DNA from: an uncultured Ruminococcus sp.
GTDB lineage: Bacteria; Bacillota_A; Clostridia; Oscillospirales; Acutalibacteraceae
DNA: 5,553 nt
Direction: 5' to 3'
NCBI GenBank assembly: GCA_902798605.1
Contig: CADBXH010000060.1
Span: 11,330 to 16,882, forward strand
Shown one piece after another: positions 4,646 to 5,553 of this stretch. The notes beneath the pieces are model-generated. The model was not told where the DNA came from. It saw only the letters and a list, made by a program, of their open reading frames with translations, and did no database searches. The stretch's first letter is position 1. Each line of letters starts with the position of its first letter. Position numbers and translations under genes: made by a program.

Positions 4646-5553
4646 AAGAAATGACTGCCCTCAACGCTTCTGTTGGCGCAGAAGCAGGACAGCCATTCAC
4701 AAAATCTAACACCACTATTATAAACGATAACGATTCAAATTTCAATAGGTTTGATGAAATTAACGACCTCTGCGATATAGATGAATCGTATTTACACACG
4801 GTCTCGATGAGCGAGCTGTTTGACAGCGCCTATCAGAGTAAGCCGCCGATTATTGACGGCTTGCTCTACCGGGGAACATATCTTTTCGCAGGTTCGCCTA
4901 AAATCGGCAAGAGTTTTCTGATGGCGCAGCTTGCCTATCACGTCAGTACAGGCACAAAGCTGTGGGGCTTTGATGTGCGGCAGGGTAAGGTGCTGTACCT
5001 TGCTCTGGAGGACAACTATCCGAGATTGCAGAAACGGCTGTACCGTATGTTCGGAACAGCCGAAAATGAAAACCTGTTCTTTTCGGTATCAGCTCATCAG
5101 CTCGGCAATGGCTTGGACGAGCAACTCGACGGCTTCTTACAGAAACACCCTGACACTTCGCTGGTGATTATTGACACCTTGCAAAAGGTCAGGGAGGTCG
5201 GCGGCGAGAATTACAGTTACGCCAACGACTACCAGATCATCACGAAGCTAAAGAGCTTCACCGACAGCCACAACATTTGTATGTTGGTTGTCCATCATAC
5301 ACGCAAGCAAACGGCTGACGATAAATTCGATATGATTTCCGGCACTAACGGTTTGCTCGGCGCTGCTGACGGAGGATTTGTTCTTTCTAAAGATAAGCGC
5401 ACGAGCAATAACGCCACGCTTGAGGTATCGGGCAGAGATCAGCAAGACCAGCGTGTGTACTTGAAGAAGAACACGGAAACGCTGGTGTGGGAGCTTGACA
5501 AAATCGAAACAGAGCTTTGGAAAGCGCCGCCGGAGCCTTTGCTCGAAAGGATC
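4633..5553 (+). CDS. RepA-like AAA/RecA-fold ATPase (3' partial)
   Basis: The reading frame stays open to the right edge, giving 307 residues of an incomplete protein. After a low-conservation N-terminal segment (1-60) comes a RecA/RepA-type ATPase: GLLYRGTYLFAGSPKIGKSF with the Walker A GSPKIGKS at 87-94, LYLALED (121-127) with an acidic pair after the second strand, Walker B LVIID (177-181), and VVHHTRK (219-225) at the sensor/final-strand position. SGTNGLLGAADGGFVL (236-251) follows. This matches RepA-like hexameric helicase ATPases (AAA_25 type) common in plasmids and integrative elements, which unwind DNA for replication; the exact substrate is not shown. The start is fixed by AAGGAGG (4619-4625), 7 bases before the ATG. 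The first 13 bases overlap the MobC-like gene, so translational coupling is likely. It suggests the excised circle may replicate. A primase or relaxase gene would be expected downstream. Confidence 0.85.
   Translation, partial: MDTLKEMTALNASVGAEAGQPFTKSNTTIINDNDSNFNRFDEINDLCDIDESYLHTVSMSELFDSAYQSKPPIIDGLLYRGTYLFAGSPKIGKSFLMAQLAYHVSTGTKLWGFDVRQGKVLYLALEDNYPRLQKRLYRMFGTAENENLFFSVSAHQLGNGLDEQLDGFLQKHPDTSLVIIDTLQKVREVGGENYSYANDYQIITKLKSFTDSHNICMLVVHHTRKQTADDKFDMISGTNGLLGAADGGFVLSKDKRTSNNATLEVSGRDQQDQRVYLKKNTETLVWELDKIETELWKAPPEPLLERI

Larger units (their letters stand above)
2077..5553. mobile_element. left part of an integrative (mobilizable or conjugative) element inserted at guaA
   Basis: The module from the guaA stop to the right edge contains a divergent XRE repressor, an excisionase-like HTH protein, a complete tyrosine recombinase, a MobC-like ribbon-helix-helix protein and a RepA-like ATPase. 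This is the usual recombination-control-mobilization-replication order of Firmicutes integrative elements. Base and codon use is visibly more A/T-rich than in the hydrolase and guaA genes. No relaxase, coupling protein or type IV secretion gene is in view, so IME versus ICE cannot be decided. The left boundary is placed at the guaA stop by inference; the right boundary is outside the window. Confidence 0.8.

Noticed and set aside
4931..5167. Alternative plus-strand frame inside the RepA-like gene
   Set aside because: It runs in another frame through the Walker A to Walker B region, and its Ser/Cys/Arg-rich translation has no domain. The true frame carries all ATPase motifs.
1..5553. tRNA, rRNA, CRISPR array or insertion sequence
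   Set aside because: No cloverleaf, regular repeat-spacer array, transposase or rRNA-like segment was seen on reading both strands.

Overview
The window looks like a chromosomal segment of a gut-type low-GC Gram-positive bacterium of class Clostridia, probably Ruminococcus or another Oscillospiraceae. The evidence is strong Shine-Dalgarno sequences (AGGAGG, AAGGAGG), TTGACA/TATAAT promoters, an archaeal-like stand-alone GMP synthase ATP-pyrophosphatase subunit, and a Firmicutes-style mobile module. The genus is an inference; no marker gene here fixes it.

Layout. Positions 1-943 hold the 3' part of an alpha/beta-hydrolase (fold 3, hormone-sensitive-lipase-like) gene that enters from the left edge. 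Its product lacks the nucleophilic serine and the usual oxyanion-hole glycines, and it ends in a long Glu/Ala-rich tail. A clear hairpin terminator follows (958-993). A consensus promoter (1034-1062) then drives guaA-type gene 1093-2076, the ATP-pyrophosphatase/dimerisation part of GMP synthase with no glutaminase domain attached. Both genes appear to be host chromosome.

From just after the guaA stop to the right edge, the content changes to the left part of an integrative mobile element, probably an integrative and mobilizable or conjugative element. In order it carries a junction region with two TGGCAACA repeats, a bidirectional terminator, a leftward XRE-family repressor (2231-2761), a divergent control region with two promoters and a repeated 12-bp operator-like motif (2792-2903), a possible structured leader, and a tight rightward operon. 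The operon holds a small HTH excisionase-like protein, a tyrosine recombinase with all catalytic residues, a ribbon-helix-helix MobC-like protein and a RepA-like RecA-fold ATPase that runs off the right edge.

How it fits together. The 3' end of guaA is a recurrent insertion site for genomic islands, so the integrase probably recombined there and left guaA intact. The XRE protein probably represses its own promoter and the excision/integration operon through the repeated motif. Because xis, int, the MobC-like gene and the repA-like gene overlap or nearly abut, derepression should switch on excision, mobilization and replication functions together. The far end, the relaxase and any cargo lie outside the window.
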